Positions 13,601 to 27,479 of a stretch of 64,000 nucleotides of DNA are shown piece after piece. The translations under genes were made by a program, and so were the position numbers. Origin of the DNA: Gorsachius magnificus (taxonomy: Eukaryota > Chordata > Aves > Pelecaniformes > Ardeidae); the NCBI GenBank assembly GCA_034008185.1, contig CM067084.1, positions 39,755,099-39,819,098 on the forward strand. The letters are read 5' to 3'. The first letter of the stretch is position 1. Each line of letters starts with the position of its first letter. Below the pieces are notes generated by a model. It had not been told where the DNA came from, searched no databases, and was given only the letters and a program-made list of their open reading frames with translations.

Positions 13601-16080
13601 CAGGAATTAAACAATGTCTCAGTATTATAAGAGTGGCTGCAAATTTTAATGGAATTTGCTGTTTTATGTAAGCTATGCACAGTAAGAAAATTTGCCATAA
13701 GAAATTGCTTTTTTGTTCCTAAAGATTTTTTTTTCAGATAGGTATAAATGTGACGTAATTTCATGGTAATTTGAGGCTGTTGAAAGTTTAATTCTATAAT
13801 ACAGGCTCCAGATAGATGATTTGTTATATTAGCTTAGCTTTAAATGAAATTTCCCACTAGCTGCTAGGATCGGTTTGAAAGATTCAGTCTTGTTTCTGTG
13901 GCTTATTATTTTATGAGCGAGATGTCAAGCATCTCCTGGTGTCACTAACAGGAGCCTGCTCCCTTAACTTAGTGAGAAAAGTAATGACCCTGTAAATCAA
14001 TTTATGGCTGAATATGTACTACTGTGTATTCATGCTGCTACCTGATTGATTCTGGTTGTGAAAGTCACTGTAGAAAATACTTAGCTGCCATTACGCATTG
14101 ACAGGAACAATTGCCATAAACACAAATACCTCCAAAGCCCCCAAACAGTTTTCAGAAAGCTGTCCTCGTCCTTTAAGGTAAGGCTTTGCATTTTTAATAC
14201 TGGAACAAACAAAAGCACTTCTTTTAAAACACTTCAAAGCAATGTTGTCTCCAAACTAATGTGAAAGCAAGTGCAGAGGTAATTTAATATGTGTGAAGAT
14301 ATTTGATAGTTAAAAGGTATCAGTTAGAAGAGCACATCAGCATTTTTCAGGAACTCTCAGAAACAGTATCCATAGGGCATGGTTGTGGTTTTTTTCTTTT
14401 TTTTCTTTCATGAATTCAGTGTTCCTGACATTAAGAACAGCAGACAAGACATTCAGCAGAGGGCAAAAGGACAGGAAGTCTGTAGTGTTTTCCTGAAGCA
14501 ATAAAAACATACATCACAGAAAGGACTGATCAGAGTCTGAATAATGTGGTAAAAGTCCCATTGATGACTGGAAGCTCTGGCACAAATTACCTTGATTCAG
14601 AGATCATCAAGGGCTTTGGAAGGGAGATAAAGAGGAAAATGCTTGTGATATTCTTAGGGCTCTCTCCTGTCCATGGTACTAGGAGACTGTGGAAAAATAG
14701 ACCCTAATCTAGGAAAGAGGAAGGAAGCTTTTATGTCAAGCTATGGCTGTGCCCTTTCATGATGAGGGGCTGGAGGGAGGGGGTGAAGAAAAGTGTGTGC
14801 TGGATGGACCTTTCTTCCAGGTGATGCACTAGGTCAGAGATTCCCAGAGACTTGCTCAGTGAAGGGTCAGTAAAGGATGAAATGCCTCGAAGGAGAGGAC
14901 AGGCCAGCAGAAGCTGCCCTACCTGTAATGATATGGTAGTCCTGGAACAGACATAGAAATAATTGTTTTTTCTGTGTGCACCTGTAGGACAGACTGGGGG
15001 AGCCAGCAGGACCTGGAATTAGTAGCTGTGGATCTCTATGGGCATGAGCTCTCTGCTCTGGAAGGCTGATAGCTCTGGTCACCTCAGTCCCTGGACACTT
15101 ACCCTCCACTCCCCTGGTGCTGGAGGAGACCTTTCATCAACAAGAGCCTCCACAAGCCATAGGTGCTATTGAAGGCCATTGCAGTGGAAAAGTCTGGGTT
15201 TGGGCCACATAGAAAGATCCTGGGCTGTTGTTGGGTGTTTCTGGAGTGTGAGTAATAGGAGTTGTAAAAGACACTCTATGGGGTATCCTGTAGGTAGCTC
15301 ATAGCTAGCTTGAATGGAAAGAATTAAAACACTAAGGGAGGTGGTAAAAACATTTGCTGCTGTTTAGTTGCCAGTTGTAGAAGTGGAGAAATAAGAGGAA
15401 TGAGAAACATTTCTTTCAGAAAATAAATTTGTAGAATTTTTGCTAAAACCTTATGGGATAATTGTCATGCCTGGTATTTTGAAATAAGTATTTTTAAATA
15501 AGTAGGTGTATTTTTTCTAGGAGGAAAGACTGAGCAAAGGAAGATACTAGCGCTAATCATCTAACTGTCTCTTACCATTAGGTTACCACTGACTGGTAGA
15601 AGAGAACCATCAAGGATCATGCATGGTACTGATATCAGCTACTGTAGTGCTGTATCTACTTTCTGGGATCCCTCCCACACCACCCAACACAGCAACAGTT
15701 TCTTGTCCTCAGGAGCAGCAGCTCGTAAGTGTACTCAGGACCTTCCAGGCTTTTGCTACATGAGGCTTGAAGAGCAGGGCCATGTTCACTGCTGAACCTG
15801 ACTCAAACCTGCTGACATTAGAAGATGAGCCTTCCTTGCCCTCAAAACAAGATCTACTATACAGTTCTACTACTATGGGTAAAAGCAAGAATTGCTGAGA
15901 TTCCTTATACCAAGTGACAGGTGTCAATTGTTTTTTCTAATAACCACTGATTCATGAAAAAAAAATCAATATAGGAGAGTCTCAGAAACACACTGTAAAT
16001 TGAGGACTCCATTTGGCTGCATCACAATTATCTGTATATAGAAGAGTTACAGTTTTAATGGTATCTCTTATAATCCCAGA
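7671..16080. other. Unique non-coding DNA
   Basis: No gene or recognisable repeat family seen. Notable simple sequence: T9 followed directly by A13 at 9620-9641, and a 20-base T run at 12945-12964. Open frames in this stretch are 60-95 codons with no domain signature and no consistent reading across neighbours, as expected by chance in AT-rich DNA. Confidence 0.55.
12945..12964. repeat. T20 homopolymer run
   Basis: Twenty consecutive T on the plus strand followed by CCAAAA. No recognisable retroposed sequence or target duplication was seen on either side, so I do not call it the tail of a SINE or processed pseudogene. Confidence 0.8.
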
Positions 16081-16576
16081 TCATAGAATCATAGAATGGT
16101 TTGGGTTGGAAGGGACCATAAAGATGGTCTAGGGCCAATCCCCATGACATAGGCAGGGACACCTTCCACTAGACCAGACTGCTCAAAGCCCCATCCAACC
16201 TGGCCTTGAACACTTCCAGGGGTGGGGCGTCTGCAGCTTCTCTGGACAACCTGTTCCAGTGCCTCACCACTCTCATAGTGAAAAATTTCTTCCTCGTATA
16301 TAATCTAGAATCCATACTCCTTCAGTTTAAAGCTATTACCCCTTGTCCTATCACTACAGACCTTTGTAAAAAGTCCTTCTGCAGCTTTCTTGTTGGCCCC
16401 CTTCAGGTACTGGAAGGCTGCTGTAAGGTGACCCTGGAGCCTTCCCTTCTCCAGGCTGAACCACCTCAACTTTCTCAGCCTGTTTTCACAGGAGAGGTGC
16501 TCCAGCCCTCTGATTGTCTTTGTGGCCCTTCTTTGGACTTTCTCCAACACAGGTACATGTCCTTCTTATGTTGTGA
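16081..16576 (-). mobile_element. CR1 LINE 3'-end fragment
   Basis: It begins with the inverted CR1 3' terminus (two ATTCTATG-type octamers, then the AAACCATTC block) and continues through the 3' UTR into the last part of the RT-encoding frame on the minus strand. That frame reads [20 protein letters not shown], then [20 protein letters not shown] at 16550-16305. The similarity stops near 16576, just after the stretch that corresponds to [10 protein letters not shown] in longer copies, so this is a severely 5'-truncated copy. The 3' end closely resembles the fragment at 6963 (same TAAAGATG-TCTAGG block), so the two belong to the same or sister subfamilies. Confidence 0.92.
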
Positions 16577-18544
16577 CAGAACCACAGAGAATTAAAGGGA
16601 CTCGCATTAAATAGATTAAAAGCTGGTTAAACAATATGTCTCATAAAATAATTGTGCTATAAGGTACTGAAATGTTAATAGTAAAATATACAGAGTACAA
16701 AATGTAAAATTACTCTATTTTTTTGTCCCAAAGAATACTGTTATGGATGCAAATTTACTCACTGGAGGGGAAGAATATCTTGAAAAGTCATAATCTCACT
16801 AAGATCTCAGGTGACAAGGAAATGGTGAAAAACGCTGGGGAAAGTCCATACATTTTGATTTCTTCATATGGGGACCTCATTTGATGAACATTAAAGAGGC
16901 CAAATACAAATTAATATAACTAGGAATTAAGACTGTAACATGTCCTTGTAACATGAATCACAATATCGTGCAGGCTTTAAAGATTATGTGAAATGAATTT
17001 CTAGTTCACTGATGTTACTAAAATACAGACATAACAGCCCTAAAAAGAAAGGCAGGACATGTAAAGTAACGAGATGACATTTTCTCTGACTATAGTAGTA
17101 TAAATCCCACCTGTCTTCAGGAAGAAATTTGCAAATTTTCTTTGTTTCATTAAAATGCTTTTCAAAGCATCCAAGAATGCTTTGAAATTTGAAAGACACT
17201 TGCCTTTAGAAGCTAAAAATTCAGTGGAGTTGACCATGGCATGTGCTACCTACTTGAAGAAGAGAACTCTGATGATATTTGGCTCTTGATAGCAAATCAC
17301 GTAGTTGAAAGGTGCAGTTAAAGAAATTCAGACTCAAAATAAGGTGCAGGTTATCAATGGTAACACTGTTTTGTTTATCACCTTACTTAGGAAAGTACTG
17401 TTCTATCAATACTACCTTGGATTGATAAGAAGAGCACAACATAGGAGTGCTACAGCTCAAAACAGTATTGAAGAGGGTAAAACTTATTTGATTACTGTGT
17501 TGTATGGCATGTGAGATGCAGGAGGTTTGATAGGAGGTTTTCATGCTCCTCTCTAGCTTTAAAATTTCTGACTTTATAAAAGGTGGCCAGACTGGCAGCC
17601 CTGCAGCATGAACGTTTCCCTTTATCTGCACAGCAGGTACCACATGATAAGCACTAGTGCACACATCCTCCCTAATAAGCCTGAATCCTTCCTGTAGGAC
17701 CCAATTCTGTGGAAAAGAAGATGATTTCCTGAGAGATGGACATCCTGCAGGGAGACAAAAAGGTGGGGGGATACCTAACAATATCTGGAATACTGTCTAT
17801 CTGTAAAAGGGAATAATCTTACTAGGATTTAGACAGAGGACCAATTCATATAGCCACTAATAGTCAACAGATGGTAATTACTACTGGCTACTAAAAGCTA
17901 GGTCAGATTTGAACTCAATCACTCCGAACTAAAATGCTCCATATGCCATCACTGTGCTGTCTGGTATGCTCACTAGTCATGACCATCCCACTGAAATAGG
18001 ACCTTTCCCCCCAAGCAGGAAGCTTTAATATTCTCAGTTAGATGAAACAACTGCCTTGACATTTCTGTTCTGCTGTTGGTTTTAGCTCTTGTTACATGCT
18101 GTTTGTCACACTTTAGTTTTAACTTTGGGGTGACAAGGGAAAACAAGACACTTAGTGAAAGAGAGGAAGACATGGAAATAGTAAAGATTTTCTTAGAAGA
18201 GAAGATCTCCCTAAGTCCCAGTCAGCCCATGAACTAGAAGTTGTTAGGCTTGCTTTTTTTTTTTTTTTCTTACAGTGTCCTTCAGGGTCTTTTCCAAGGC
18301 CTCAGGTGTTAACAAATTGCTAGATTATATCAGTCTTCTTGGGTGGTACATTTTATTACAAATCTTTTGGTTAGTTTAGGCTGAAACTGTCTGAATTTCA
18401 TCAGTTATGTAGAATCTGATAAAAGTCTAGCTGGAAGGTGTCAATTAACCATATAGTGACCAACAAATACAGCTTGCTGTGTCTTGAAAAATATTAGGAT
18501 TGCTTACCATTGGGACATGCAGGTCATACAGCAAATTTATATAC
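16577..18544. other. Unique non-coding DNA
   Basis: No gene recognised. The longest open frame (minus strand, 17781-17383) has no motif and no supporting neighbour. A T15 run lies at 18254-18268. Confidence 0.55.
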
Positions 18545-20402
18545 CTAGTCACTGGGATCAGGAAGGCCAAGGCGCAGCTGGAGCTAAACTTGGCCTTATT
18601 GGAATAATAAGAAGGGTCTCTACAGGTATATCAGCCAGAAAAGGATGATTAAAGAATGTGTACCCCCGCTGATGAGCGAGACTGGCAAGCTGGTAACAGC
18701 AGATGAGGAGAAGGCTGAGGTACTCAACAACTTTTCTGCCTCAGTCTTCACTGGGAACCTCTCTCCTCACCCCTCCCAAGTTGCATGAGGGGGACTGGGA
18801 GGGTACAACCCCTCCTGCTGTAGGAGAAGATCAGGTTCGTGACCACCTGAGGAACCTGAACGCACATAAGTCCATGGGACCTGATGAGATGCATCCCGGA
18901 GTCCTGAGGGAATTGGCCGATGTAGTCGCCAAGCCACTCTCCATGAGATTTGAAAAGTCATGGCAGTCAGGTGAAGTCCCTGGTGACTGGGAAAAGGGAA
19001 ACATTGTGCCCATTTTCAAAAAGGGTAGAAAGGAAGACCCCCGGAACTACCGACCTGTCAGCCTCACCTCTGTGCCTGGGAAGATCATGGAACAGATCCT
19101 CCTAGAAGCTATGCTAAAGCACATGGAGGCCAGGGAGATGATTCGAGATAGCCAGCATGGCTTCACCAAGGGCAAGTCCTGCCTGATGAACCTAGTGATT
19201 TTCTATGATGGTGTGACAGCATCAGTGGACAAGGGAAAACCAATGGACATCATCTATCTGGACTTCTGCAAAGCCTTTGACACAGTCCCCCACAACATCC
19301 TTCTCTCTAAATTGGAGAGCTATGGATTTGATGGGTGGACTGTTCGGTGGATAAGGAACTGGCTGGATGGTTGCATCCAGAGGGTAGTGGTCAATGGCTC
19401 GATGTCCGGATGGAGACTGGTGATGAGTGGTGTCCCTCAGGGGTCCGTACTGGGACTGGTGCTGTTTAACGTTTTCATCAATGACTTAGCAAGATTGAGC
19501 GCACCCTCAGCAAGTTTGCAGATGACACCAAGGTGAGTGGTGCGGTTGACACACCAGAAGGACGGTATGTCATCCAGAGAGACCTGGACAGGCTGGAGAG
19601 GTGGGCCTGTGCGAACCTCATGAGGTTCAACAAGGCCAAGTGCAAGGTCCTGCACCTGGGTCGGGGTAACCCCCAATATCAATACAGGCTGGGGGAAGAA
19701 AGGATCGAGAGCAGCCCTGCCGAGAGGGACTTGGGCGTGCTGGTGGATGAAAAGCTGGACATGAGCCAGCAATGTGCGCTGGCAGCCCAGAAGGCCAACC
19801 GTACCCTGGGCTGCATCAGGAGAAGTGTGGCCAGTAGGTCAAGGGAGGTGATTCTGCCCCTCTACTCTGCTCTGGTGAGACCTCACCTAGCGTACTGCAT
19901 CCAGCTCTGGAGCCCTCAGCACAAGAAGGACATGGAACTGTTGGAGCAGGTCCAGAGGACGGCTACAAAAATGATCCGAGGGCTGGAGCACCTCTCCTAT
20001 GAGGACAGGCTGAGAGTTGGGCTTATTCAGCCTGGAGAAAAGAAGACTGCGGGGAGACCTGATTACGACCTTTCGGTACCTAAAGGGGGCCTATAGGAAA
20101 GATGGGGAAAATCTTTTTAGTAGGGCCAACTGTGTCAGGACAAGGGGTAATGGTTTTAAACTAAACCAGAGTAGGTTTAGACTAGATATAAGGAAGAAAT
20201 TCTTTACAATGAGGGTGGTGAAACACTGGAACGGGTTGCCCAGGGAGGTGGTGGAGGCCCCATCCCTGGGAACATTCAAGGCCAGGTTGGATGGGGCTCT
20301 GAGCAAGCTGATCTAGTTAGTGGTGTCCCTGCTCACTGCAGGGGGGTTGGACTAGATGACCTCTAGGGGTCCCTTCCAACCCAAAACATTCTATGATTTT
20401 GA
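18545..20402 (+). mobile_element. CR1 LINE, 5'-truncated, RT region and 3' UTR
   Basis: Plus-strand CR1 copy of about 1.86 kb. It starts abruptly inside the ORF2 linker (the reading is [12 protein letters not shown] at about 18555-18590), runs through the RT domain and the C-terminal region, and ends with the short 3' UTR. That UTR carries GGTCCCTTCCAACCC and the terminal ATTCTATGATTTTGATT, a degenerate form of the octamer repeat. The endonuclease half is absent. Neighbouring DNA on both sides is unique sequence. Confidence 0.95.
18703..20316 (+). pseudogene. CR1 ORF2 reverse transcriptase remnant, frameshifted
   Basis: Encodes most of a CR1 non-LTR reverse transcriptase that would copy its own RNA at a nicked chromosomal site. 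Visible in order: [47 protein letters not shown], the first catalytic block [23 protein letters not shown], and FADDTK with the catalytic Asp pair at about 19515-19532. The frame breaks between about 19485 and 19510 (the first frame runs 18703-19536). It continues in another frame from FADDTK to 20096, then shifts again near 20010 into the last frame (20017-20316), which ends in [13 protein letters not shown] and [10 protein letters not shown]1 copies normally have Ser where this one has Cys in YLDFC. Two frameshifts make it inactive. Confidence 0.93.
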
Positions 20403-23400
20403 TTTATATGCTCTTCATCACTATGGCATCTTGTGTTTTATATGCGTATGTAAAAATACATAGCATTCTCAGGTATTAATTTTCTACAGATTAAGAGTTT
20501 GGAGAAGCTACTGTGTAGTAAGGAATGAAATGTGGCTCATTCAGGTCATAATTAATAGGGAAGGAAGTCTTCTGTGTGTAGAAGAACCATACCTCTGCTC
20601 TTTGGTTTCCCAACTAACAAAACACGGTCTCTGCTGCCTGATATCACACCACAAGGTCATTAGAAGTCTTCCCCTAGGCTGAACAGTCACTATTGATTAC
20701 ACTACAGTACCAAAGCCATACATTTATTAATACATAGGGTTATTTTTCAGTCTTCTCAGGAAACTGCTCTGAACTGTTATCATATTTATGATATGCCATA
20801 TATATGATTAAGAATTTCCCTGGTAGGAAACCACATCTCTTTTACTATGACTGCACATACAGGATTTACTTGGAATCAGATTTGCTGAATGCTGATTTTC
20901 TAACAAATATGTGTTGAACCTTTTATATAATTGTGTTTCTTTTAGCTATTATTGTCAAAGAAATACCTGAAAATGCATTAGTTGTCTTCAGGACATTGCT
21001 TCTTTCTATGCTGTAGGGTAAGCACTTTCATTTTTATTACTATGGCCTCTTTCTTTACTCCATAGCATAAACCTCAAAACCTTGGAAAAAAAGCCTGTTA
21101 GCAAGTATTTTACAACAGTGGTGCTGTATTTTTTTATTTTATTCTATGTAAAGTGCTGCAGCCATGTGTTAGTGCTTTCCTGTATCTGTGTGGCATCTGA
21201 ATACATAATGTAAATTATTTTTTTTATTATGAAGCTCATAAAATATCAACTAAAAGGCAAATATATGCATTTGGTAGTGAAACAACATAATGCTGCATCA
21301 GCAGGTCTTATTTCAAAAATTAAAACAAAGGAAACAATCCAAACAAAACTCTTTTAATACCCAATCAGTTTTAAATAATGCTAACACATGAGAAAGAGGA
21401 AGAAACAAAATCTGCAGCTTTATGTATGAGGAAGTCAGCAATAGGATAATAAGCCACAGAAGTATCAAAAAGGAAAAAAAGAAAACCAGGAAAAAACTGA
21501 AAAAATATTTTCACAAATAGTTAACTCTGGACGGCAAAAAGATGCATAAGGACTTAAAGTTTCCAGCAAAGTACCAAAAAAATATGTTGGCTGATACATA
21601 AAGCAGAAAACTCAAAGATATTTGTGACTGTCTTCCTCAGCTGTCAGACTAAAAGGATGAAATTCAATCTTCTTTTGAGTATCCCCACAAGGCCTATGCT
21701 AGTTGAACTTCTCTTTAGTTGCTTTTTCCACACAAGAAAACATTATTTACCCATACTGAGTACCACCCAAATTAGAATAGTTGGTTAAAGGATGTATAAT
21801 TACATATTTCTTGGCTTAACTGTTTATATTTTTTCAAGCAGTCTGTATGGCTTTTGGTTAGTATCTATTACTATGGAGGAGGTCTATGCTGTCACACTAC
21901 TATGACATTTTGTTCACCCGCTTGGTGGCAAAATATCTAGGATAAAACCCTCACCTCATTGGCACCAATTAAATACATTTTTTGGAGGCTAGGACTAAGG
22001 TTTGCTTCTCTTTTCATTTGACAATTCCCTTTGTTTTATAATGTTCAGTACTTAGGAATCTACAGCAGTCTGTACTTAGCATGAAAAGGTCTTGCTGGGG
22101 TTTCTTTTGTTGAAGAAAAGAAACTCCTGAATAAGACTGATTTGTATGTGTGTATGTGTGATTGTAATTTTGGGGTAGTCTGAATGCACCATCCTAATAA
22201 CAGCTCAGACACTATAATAATTATGTGTGATACTGTGTTTTTGTGTGAGGTTGGAGGCTGTTGAAATGAAACATACTTTTTTAGCAGAGCTATTTGCACC
22301 TTCTTTCTGTTAGATAGTTAAGTATGATTCCCATCAATCATTAATCACCCTCAGTTTTCAGAGCAGTAAGTGCTCCTCCTGATATCTGTGGCATCACTTA
22401 GTATCTTGTTATAAGATGTCTTGGGGCTAATATCTCAAACAAGGCAAGTGCCAACAGCCACTGCCAGATAGAAAGACTTAAGAGCAGTAAAATAAAGGGT
22501 TTTGAAAGCATTTTAAACATGCAGTCACTCAGGAAAGAATAATTAGAAAAAGTAAAAACACCCTACATATGTCACTTCAAATGACACACAAAAGATTTTA
22601 CAATACACAGAAGACTTTTCCACCTCTTCTACCTTTTTTCTTCCTTTCTTTTTAATTTTTTACAAATTAACATTTTAACTAATGTTAAATCAATTAATAA
22701 GAATGTCAAAGTAATTGTTCTCTATCTGTGAGTACCCAAACACCAACTCGAGCACAAAAGACCTGGCTGTCAGTCAGCACAACTGAAACACTAATGGATA
22801 TCACGTCTAATCTTCATGAGCTACAGCTGGGTCAAGTGCATGGGCGCAAATTGATGGTTAGGTTAGCGCTAGATTTCCAGTCTTCAACTGATGTCTTAAT
22901 TCCTCATGCAGACTCTGTCTGAAAGATAATTACTCTTTCGCATGTCAGCTCATGTCAAAGATGCCCTGGATTCTGGGACTGGAGAAAATAGACAGAGAAA
23001 AGGGAGGGGATTTGCGGGGTGCCACGGCTGGTCTGAAAATGCAAAGGTGCTGAATTGAAATTGGGCATCCACAATGGAAAAAATGTGAGCAGAGAATAAT
23101 TAAAGATGGCATTTTGGGGTTACAACTGTGGAGTGTCTGTTCTAACAAAAATAAAATTAAATTTGAGTTGAAAGAAACAGCTGCATATTAAGCCCTATTT
23201 AATATTGATGCTAACTGAAGTATGGATTTGAGCAAGCTTCTTCCTCAAGGTCTTTGCCTTGTGTCACTGCCTTATTATATAATAAAAGGATTTCTACTTA
23301 GAGAAGTATAGCAATCACTCGTGCATACTACTTCACTGCATTTTGAGAAGGAAAAAATATTTTTCCCCTTTTAAGCCTCTTTCAATTGTGCCAAACCAGT

Positions 23401-26400
23401 TAGAGAGAGTCTGTCAAAAGTTAAAATATAGCCCCCAGGAGGGAAAAATCCCCAGTGTTTAAGTGGGAGAATGAATCTCTATAGTTTTCTTACACTTGAT
23501 ACTTTCAAAGTAAAGAATTATGATAAAAATGTTTTTACAAAAGCTGTTTTCTCGGACATATTGATTTACTCCACATATATTAGCTTGTTTATAGAGGCAC
23601 TGTTCTCTTTCATTTAGTCAGTTGTTAGCACACTTAGATGGTGAAGAATCCTGTCCTGACAGCTTTTCTTATTGGAAATCTGATATCCAGGTTGTTAACA
23701 AGAAGTATCTTCTCCAGGAGTTACTTGGGTACTGAGTGGTATGTATTTAAACTAAATACCATTGCTTCTTGGAGTTCTGCGCATCTTTCCCTAAAAGAAA
23801 TTAAGTGGAAAATACCTTGTGCTGAACTCGATGGAGAAGCTTCCTCATTACTGCGGCAATAGGAGAGGAAATACTGTTCCCACTTCATCTTCTTCCAGGC
23901 TTTCTGGAACATCACCTTGCCTGGTGCTACAGTCTGATCGCTGTCTCATCATCCTGAACAGTTTTTTTTCTTTCCTTCAAGTTTCACAAAGAAGTTATGA
24001 GAGCTGCCTGCATATAAAACTGCTAACATTTGATCACTTAAGGCAAAAATACCAGGTTCTTCATTTTTATTTTGATTTCACTGAAGCTAAACTCTTACCA
24101 GATTGTGAGATTGAATAAGGAGTTTAAGATTTGATAGAGTTTTCTTTCAAGGATATAGGTGCATTTAGACTAACCTAGAATATTAAGCAATGGAAAGGGT
24201 AATGTATTCTATATTATACTAATGTATTAATTGCAATACAAAGGCAGGCTATATAAGCTTACGCAGCTGTGTACTACAAAATCCAGGAACAAGATTAAGA
24301 AATACAGACCCACAAGTCCCTTCTTTGACATCTAGAAAGATGTTATTTTTCTTTTTTTTTCTAATTCCTATGTCTAGAAAATATTTTGTAGCAATTTTTC
24401 CAACTGAAATATAGGCAATTTTTCTGTTGAAATTGTTACTCTGCATAATAGTTTGACTTCTCATTGAAAAGACATATATTCATGTGAGGCTACGTAGATT
24501 TATTGACATTGTTGTTTTAGCTGGTATCTTCTATGGCTTTTCTATTCTCCCCATGTTAGTCATGTGGTAGGACAGTACTGGCTGCAGCACAATTTTAGGT
24601 CTGACTTAGATTACTCTTTTACTAGATTAAGTGCCTTGGTAATGATGATAAAGAAACATTTAATTGTGTCTGCTGTAGCAGTTGTGCTTAGATTAGGCTT
24701 GCATTTTTAAAGCTAGTCTCCTGATCAGCCTCACAACCCATGCTTTGCTGTTATACCAGCTATAGGTGGTGGACTGCATAAATTTGATGCCTTTCAGAGG
24801 AAAACAGACTTGAAGTGCTTGTAGGGCAAAGCCAGCACACTCTGAAAGCTAATGAGCATTCAATCCATAAATACCAGAGCCCAAATGTGTATAGCTCAAA
24901 TGATCATTAGCACCATCTCTCTTGCTCTTTAGATCCAATCCTGATGAGCTACAGCTCTGATTAACGTGACGTGGTTATTGCTGGCACATCAGCAGTTTAT
25001 GCAATCTAGATAGCGTAGCCAAGTGAAAGATGCCCTAAATCAGTGAAGTGCTGGTGATCCATCAGACATCAGGAGGCAGGTGAAAAAAACCATCACAACA
25101 TACACATCTATTCCCACATTAGCAAAAGGAACAATAAGCAATTATTTAAAATTTAGCCTAAACATTATTTGGTTGAAATAGTGAAGTCACCATGATGATG
25201 CTTTAGGTTTGCATTAATGACAGGGTGTGGGCTGTGGTTTTTTTCAGGAAAGTCAAGCAGACTTTGGACTAAAAAAGGTTAAGAAATACTGTCCTTGAAA
25301 GTGCTTCTGGACAACTGTCCCATCTTTGCCTCTTCAGCATGACTGTGAATTGATGATGATTATTAAGGATGACACTCACTGGGGGAGTAAGACAGTATCT
25401 GGATGGGAACAAACTCTAATTGAAGGCTAACTGTCTGAAACTCTACCCAAATTATATTTCAATAAAATTGGTACATAGAAAAAAAGAAAATCAGAAAAGA
25501 TAACAGAATTTTTATTAGCTCCTGTGATGAGCATACTATTGTGGTAGAGGTTCAGCGCATACATGTCACCACAGCATGTGAGTATACTTTGCCATTCACA
25601 GCTGGTGAAAACAGTGCAAGTTTCCTGTACAAATTAGCTTTGCAACAAGTATTCCTGTTCTGGAAATTTTGGCAGAAGAATATACCTACTTAAAAAGAGA
25701 ATATCCTTTCTGTAAGGTCCATTACATTTTCTACAGAAACTTTCTGTCTCCTTTCTCCCTGTGCAATGCTGGCACACTAACAATTAATGATACTTTGTTT
25801 TAATTAAGTTAATGTAATTAATGGTGGTTAAAGCATTCAGTGTTACTGGGTCATCAAATACATTGTTTTAACAATTTGTTTAACAATGTTCTGGCTCTGA
25901 AGGAAACTGCCTTCTGATTTGTGTTTTGTTTTCCAAGGTATCCAGCTTTAGATATATTTAAAGACCTGATGAAGTGAAGAAAGAGATAAGGTAATGCAAG
26001 GTATTTTTTTTTCTGCTTTTGCCTTTTACTTCCTTTGAATTCCATTATTCCATTTTCCAGCACTGGCTCCAGATTTTTCAGCATTCTTATCAAAATTTTA
26101 TTAGCCAAATAAATATTCCAATGAAACAATGAGAATACTCATTTAGATATTTGACTAAGATAGGGTAGTGTCCTGATAATAGAAGTTGGTAGGCTAGCAC
26201 CTATATGACAACACTATTTGCACTGTGGCAAATCCATTTATTTTAGGTAATGGATGGGATCCTGCTCCTTTCTGCCCGCCTGTTAAATTGACTGTCTCTA
26301 CATGTTGATATGTAGAGGACTGTTTATAAGCATTTCCTTTATTTCCTTAATTTCCCATTTGAGGGAAAATAATCTGGGTTGGTATAAAACACTCTTAAAT

Positions 26401-27479
26401 TTTGAAGACTAACCCAGCTGATTTTGGCTGAGGAAATCCAGAAGTAGTGAAGTGTAGAGATGTAATCTTCAACTGGTAGACAACTGGTAGGCTGGTAGAC
26501 AACAGCTAGAGAGGAATGACAATAGTTTATACACTAGACATTATGTTTTTTTCTAGAAAGTAAAACTTTCAATCTTAGAATGAAATACTTACCATAGGCT
26601 TCGTCTGGTTTGTGCCATCCCACTATTTCTTTTGTTATTTGTAACATAAGTGTTTTCTAATTAACCTCTGAAGATGATTAGACTTAGGGGATCCTTGCTT
26701 TATCTTTTTTAGCTTAAATCAGTAACAATGTCCCAGTCCTCATGTTTCCTTTTCTGTCACCTTCTGTTTAAAAAATACATTTTTAATGTCTCTGCTTTGC
26801 TGTTTTTAAAGCCAGTTAGAATCCTTCAGAGACCTGATATTTTACAAAGTTCTCCACCCAACCACATCTTAGAAGAGGTTCATTGGTTTAGGGACAACTT
26901 CCACTCATGAGATACATAGGAGAAACACATTATTGAATGGAATGGGAGTATATAGCTGTACTTTAATGAGTCAAACAAAGCTTTGCTATATAGGACATTT
27001 AGGACCCTTGGAAATCTATTATAAGCTTCTGCCTCAAATTAACATTTTACAGGTAAATGCACTCGAGAGGGACAATGAGGTCAAATAAGTGTTAGAAGCT
27101 AAAAATCTTTCAGTTTTGATTCTGCCACTACTTGCAATTTGCTATGTGAAATTCAGAGAGTTATTCATCTGTGCTTGAAATTACTCATCCTTAGCACAGA
27201 GATAAGAAAACATACAACATCCAGCTAATGGAATTATTCTGGTATTTAATTAATTGTGCAGTTCTTTTATGAGAATAATTGCTTTTGTATAAAACTCCAA
27301 GACTGTATACCCACCTAGAATTAGAGACACTTACAGACATACTTTCAAGGTAAATCAAACTAAATTGAGTAAGATGCTTCTATTCCAAATAACTTTAAAG
27401 TTTTGACTATTTTTGTATACAGACAAGATCTATAAACATTAATGTCCCACATTCTCTTATTTTAAAATGAGTTGCAATT
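20403..27479. other. Unique AT-rich non-coding DNA
   Basis: No gene, LTR or LINE recognised over about 7 kb. Open frames are below 100 codons and lack domain motifs. This is the left flank of the ERV locus; no target duplication could be matched, because the first LTR has no intact same-family partner on the right. Confidence 0.55.

Noticed and set aside
17383..17781. 132-codon minus-strand frame
   Set aside because: No domain motif, low-complexity neighbours, no splice or promoter context; expected by chance at this scale.
19437..19772. 111-codon minus-strand frame
   Set aside because: Antisense to the plus-strand CR1 RT region around FADD.
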